Source: DATJOJ01 sp035507035
GTDB lineage: Bacteria; Acidobacteriota; Terriglobia; Terriglobales; Acidobacteriaceae
Length of the DNA stretch: 64,000 nucleotides
Assembly: GCA_035507035.1 (NCBI GenBank)
Contig: DATJOJ010000056.1
Location: 12,965-76,964 of the forward strand
Direction of reading: 5' to 3'
The translations under genes and the position numbers were made by a program. A model generated the notes under the pieces. That model had not been told where the DNA came from. It worked only from the letters and a program-made list of their open reading frames with translations, and did not search any database. Positions 61,738-64,000 of this stretch are shown piece by piece. The stretch's first letter is position 1, and each line of letters starts with the position of its first letter.

Positions 61738-61950
61738 CTCGCCGCATCCCTTTGATTTCACGGCCAATCTACTCTGAATCTTCCGGGCTTATGCGGCCAT
61801 CCACATATTGTCGTTGAAAGGGTGGTTTCGACCATGCTGACGACCATCTCAAGCCGCTTCTGGCAAATTCCATCGTAAACCCAGAACTGCTCTATCCCTC
61901 CCCGCTGTGAAGCGTGGAGCAGCCTGCCTGAACATTCAGGAAGGAGAAAC

Positions 61951-62136
61951 ATGAAAGGACACTTTCGCCTGATGGCGACGTTGTTGGTGTGTGTAGCCGC
62001 ATATGCGGCGCTTCTCGGGGCGTTCCACTTGATCAATCAGCCTCGGGATGCGTCGGTGCTCGGCGGGATCGCCTTGATTTTTGTTTTGCTGGGGATCGTG
62101 CCAGTGGCTGTGCACACGATCTGGAGGAGACTATGA
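61951..62136 (+). CDS. Small two-helix membrane protein upstream of the SPFH gene
   Basis: A 61-residue protein with two hydrophobic helices (LMATLLVCVAAYAALLGAF and VLGGIALIFVLLGIVPVAV) and a basic end. A strong ribosome site (AGGAAGGAG) precedes the ATG. Its stop overlaps the next start (ATGA), so the two proteins are made together. I do not recognise the family; it may be a partner or assembly factor of the SPFH protein. A perfect palindrome, CCTGAACATTCAGG (61927-61940), lies at the ribosome site. The gap 61738-61950 shows nothing else. Confidence 0.75.
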   Translation: MKGHFRLMATLLVCVAAYAALLGAFHLINQPRDASVLGGIALIFVLLGIVPVAVHTIWRRL

Positions 62137-63113
62137 CGATTTTTGATAATGATCGTGAGAAACGGATTCCCCCGACCATCAATATTGGAGGCTTTTCACG
62201 TGGGCGATTTCTGGTTCCGGTGATGGTAGTGGTGGGCGTGCTGCTTGGCCTGTGGGCGGTGTCCAGCTTCCTGGTCAACGTCACGCGGATTGAAGCCGGT
62301 TATGTCGGCGTCGAAGTTAACCTTGCCGGTAGCCAGCGCGGCGCGTCGGAAATCCCGGTGCGCACCGGCTGGGTGCTATACAGCCCGCTGACGACGCAGG
62401 TCATCGAGTTCCCGACCTACGTGCAGACGGTGAAGTGGACAAAAGACGTGAACGAAGGCAACCCATTGAACGAAGAAATGGGCTTTAACAGCAAGGAGGG
62501 GATGGAAATTTATGCAGACGTTTCGCTTTCGTATGCGATCGATCCGAGCAAGGTGCCGGATTTTTATGTGAAGTATCGGGTGAATAATCTCGATCGCTTC
62601 ACGCATGGCATTTTGCGCGACATTGTGCGCAACTCGCTGAACGAGGTGGCTTCGACTTACACGGTGGAAGATGTTTATGGCGAGAGAAAGGCCGAATTCC
62701 TGGGCAAGGTCGAGCGCCAGATTCAGGACAAAGTTACGAACGTCGGCGTGGGTGTGCAGCAGTTCGGATTCATTGGAGCGCCGCGGGTTCCAGCGGTGAT
62801 TGCGCAGGCGATCACGGCAAAGGCACAGGCGATCCAGGAAGCGGAGCGCGCCAAGAATGAATTGGCGACGACGCAGGCCGAGGCGGCGAAAAAAATCGCC
62901 GAAGCCGAAGGCGATGCCAAATCGCAAGTGACGCGGGCGCAAGGCGAGGCCGATTCAAACCGCATCCGGCAAAACTCGCTGACGCCGCAACTGCTCGAAT
63001 TGAGAAGGCTCGAAAACCAGCGGGTCTTGATCGAGAAGTGGAACGGGCAGTTGCCAACGGTGCAGTCCGGCCAGAACGGTGGCTTCTTCATGCAGCTGCC
63101 CAAGCCGGAGTAA
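62133..63113 (+). CDS. SPFH/band 7 (prohibitin-like) membrane protein
   Basis: A 326-residue SPFH-domain protein. An N-terminal membrane anchor (VPVMVVVGVLLGLWAVSSFLV, about 25-46) is followed by the band 7 domain (RIEAGYVGVEVNLAGSQRG, YADVSLSYAIDPSKVP, GILRDIVRNSLNEVASTY) and a long Ala/Glu-rich coiled coil (AIQEAERAKNELATTQAEA, IAEAEGDAKSQVTRAQ). It ends in a short tail. Such proteins form rings in membrane microdomains and can hold proteases or chaperones. The ATG at 62133 with CTGGAGGAG upstream is preferred over the longer frame. Hopanoid-rich membranes make a raft role attractive, but this is inference. Confidence 0.9.
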   Translation: MTIFDNDREKRIPPTINIGGFSRGRFLVPVMVVVGVLLGLWAVSSFLVNVTRIEAGYVGVEVNLAGSQRGASEIPVRTGWVLYSPLTTQVIEFPTYVQTVKWTKDVNEGNPLNEEMGFNSKEGMEIYADVSLSYAIDPSKVPDFYVKYRVNNLDRFTHGILRDIVRNSLNEVASTYTVEDVYGERKAEFLGKVERQIQDKVTNVGVGVQQFGFIGAPRVPAVIAQAITAKAQAIQEAERAKNELATTQAEAAKKIAEAEGDAKSQVTRAQGEADSNRIRQNSLTPQLLELRRLENQRVLIEKWNGQLPTVQSGQNGGFFMQLPKPE

Positions 63114-63121
63114 GGAAGGGG

Positions 63122-63150
63122 GGGTGGCGGAAGCCACCCTCTCTTTTTAG
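63122..63150 (+). terminator. Intrinsic terminator after the SPFH gene
   Basis: GGGTGGC-GGAA-GCCACCC forms a 7-bp GC stem with a GGAA tetraloop, followed by TCTCTTTTTAG. It starts 8 bases after the SPFH stop codon. Confidence 0.88.
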
Positions 63151-63216
63151 AGCGCACTAGTGATAACCCCAGACTCCTTCACCTCTAAAGCGGGTTCGAA
63201 ATGACAAGGCGGATGG

Positions 63217-63939
63217 TTACAGCACGCCCACGCTCGGTCGAATGATCAATTCTTCGACCACGCCATCTTCCGGAAGGGCCACCGCATTCACTACCGCTTG
63301 CCCAACGGTTGACGGCCGAATCATCTTTTTGCGCGGTGCGTCGGGCCAAAACTGCTCCCAGATTGCCGTATCGGTTGCGCCCGGCATTACCGCAATCACG
63401 CGAATGTCTTTCGGGCGCAATTCCTCGCGCAACGCGGTGGTCAGGGCCAGCGCTCCCGCCTTGGAAGCGTTATAGGCGGCAAATTGCGGAAAGATCTTGA
63501 TTGCTGCTATCGACAAAATGTTCACAATGACGCCACCGCGCCTCATCAACGGCAAGGCCGCCCGAGTAACATAGAACAGTCCGGAAAGATTCGAATGAAT
63601 GACCTCGTTCCACTTCTCTACCGGCAGCTCGGGAACGCTGAAGTTGGCATGGCTGATGCCCGCGTTGTTGATCAAAATGTTCAGACGACGAAAGCGGCGT
63701 TTTGCCTCGGCAAGCAAGACTCGAACCGCGGCGGGATCGCCCACGTCACAAGCAAAAGCGAGGATCCGCACTTTATGTTTAGCCAGCTTCTTGGCCGCTC
63801 GATCGAGAGAGTTCTGATTCCGGCTGCACAGGACCAGGGCACATCCCTCCGCGGCTAACGCATTCGCGATGGCAAATCCCAAGCCCTGGCTGGCGCCGGT
63901 CACCAGCGCAATTTTTCCTCGCAGGGATTTATTGGCCAT
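63217..63939 (-). CDS. Short-chain dehydrogenase/reductase
   Basis: A 240-residue classical SDR. The NAD(P) motif is ALVTGASQGLGFAIANAL, the next is ILINNAGISHANF, and the catalytic residues appear as ILSIAAIKIFPQFAAYNASKAG, with Ser, Tyr and Lys in place. VMPGATDTAIWEQFWPD follows. The SRN after strand beta-2 (LVLCSRNQ) hints at NADPH use. It resembles 3-oxoacyl-ACP reductase-type enzymes, but the substrate is not readable. The last 61 bases of the window upstream of it hold no recognisable gene start. Confidence 0.88.
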   Translation of the reverse strand: MANKSLRGKIALVTGASQGLGFAIANALAAEGCALVLCSRNQNSLDRAAKKLAKHKVRILAFACDVGDPAAVRVLLAEAKRRFRRLNILINNAGISHANFSVPELPVEKWNEVIHSNLSGLFYVTRAALPLMRRGGVIVNILSIAAIKIFPQFAAYNASKAGALALTTALREELRPKDIRVIAVMPGATDTAIWEQFWPDAPRKKMIRPSTVGQAVVNAVALPEDGVVEELIIRPSVGVL

Positions 63940-64000
63940 TCGCGCGGTTGCGGATCAGCGACAGGAATTCAGTCCGCGTTTCCTGTTGCTCGCGGAAGCA

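Overview
The window looks like a chromosomal segment of an Acidobacteriota (Terriglobia/Koribacter-like) bacterium. This rests on moderate-to-high GC, a compact hopanoid cluster in the order shc-hpnH-hpnA-hpnG-hpnC-hpnD-hpnE, several secreted families typical of that phylum, and a Gram-negative envelope (Tol-Pal, porin, secretin). The assignment is inference: there is no rRNA here, and I saw no tRNA, CRISPR array, prophage or transposase gene.

Layout. 1-8649 (minus): a Tad/Flp pilus locus, read flp-cpaB-cpaC-cpaE-cpaF-tadB-tadC, then a DUF192 gene and a truncated proline-rich TonB-like gene that runs off the left edge. The 55-residue Flp pilin was found by reading the sequence directly. 8940-19858: six polytopic GT-C-like membrane proteins. 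Four of them form an A-B-A-B array of GT87/DUF2029 paralogues with a frameshifted relic of a further B copy. A STAS protein and an FHA-GAF-PP2C phosphatase interrupt the series. 19912-23817: protein isoaspartate methyltransferase, a UbiA-family prenyltransferase, an sdpR-sdpI pair, and an alpha-oxoamine-synthase-family enzyme with a strong leader stem-loop.

24057-29346 (minus): the Tol-Pal operon, tolQ-tolR-TonB/TolA-like-tolB-pal-cpoB. 29523-32614: recN, a secreted unknown, a relic of a GloVer-repeat protein and a small nitroreductase-like gene. 32777-44773 (plus): ispH followed by the hopanoid cluster, closed by a terminator right after hpnE. It holds two zinc-type dehydrogenases and a 144-residue uncharacterised protein whose start overlaps hpnH. 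Together these genes cover isoprenoid precursor supply, squalene formation (HpnCDE), cyclisation (Shc) and side-chain addition and trimming (HpnH, HpnG).

44889-57029: a secreted lipase-like hydrolase, then a phosphate block. It holds Ppx/GppA convergent with ppk-sixA, and a pstS-porin pair behind a Pho-box-like direct repeat. Between these lie a small secreted protein and a beta-propeller gene broken by a G-run frameshift. 57169-63939: a large secreted surface protein with a long leader, a glutaryl-CoA-dehydrogenase-like enzyme, a higBA toxin-antitoxin pair with two palindromic operators, a small membrane protein coupled to an SPFH protein, and an SDR oxidoreductase.

The least explained parts are the duplicating GT87 array, the extra genes in the hopanoid operon, and the Pho-box-controlled pstS-porin unit.
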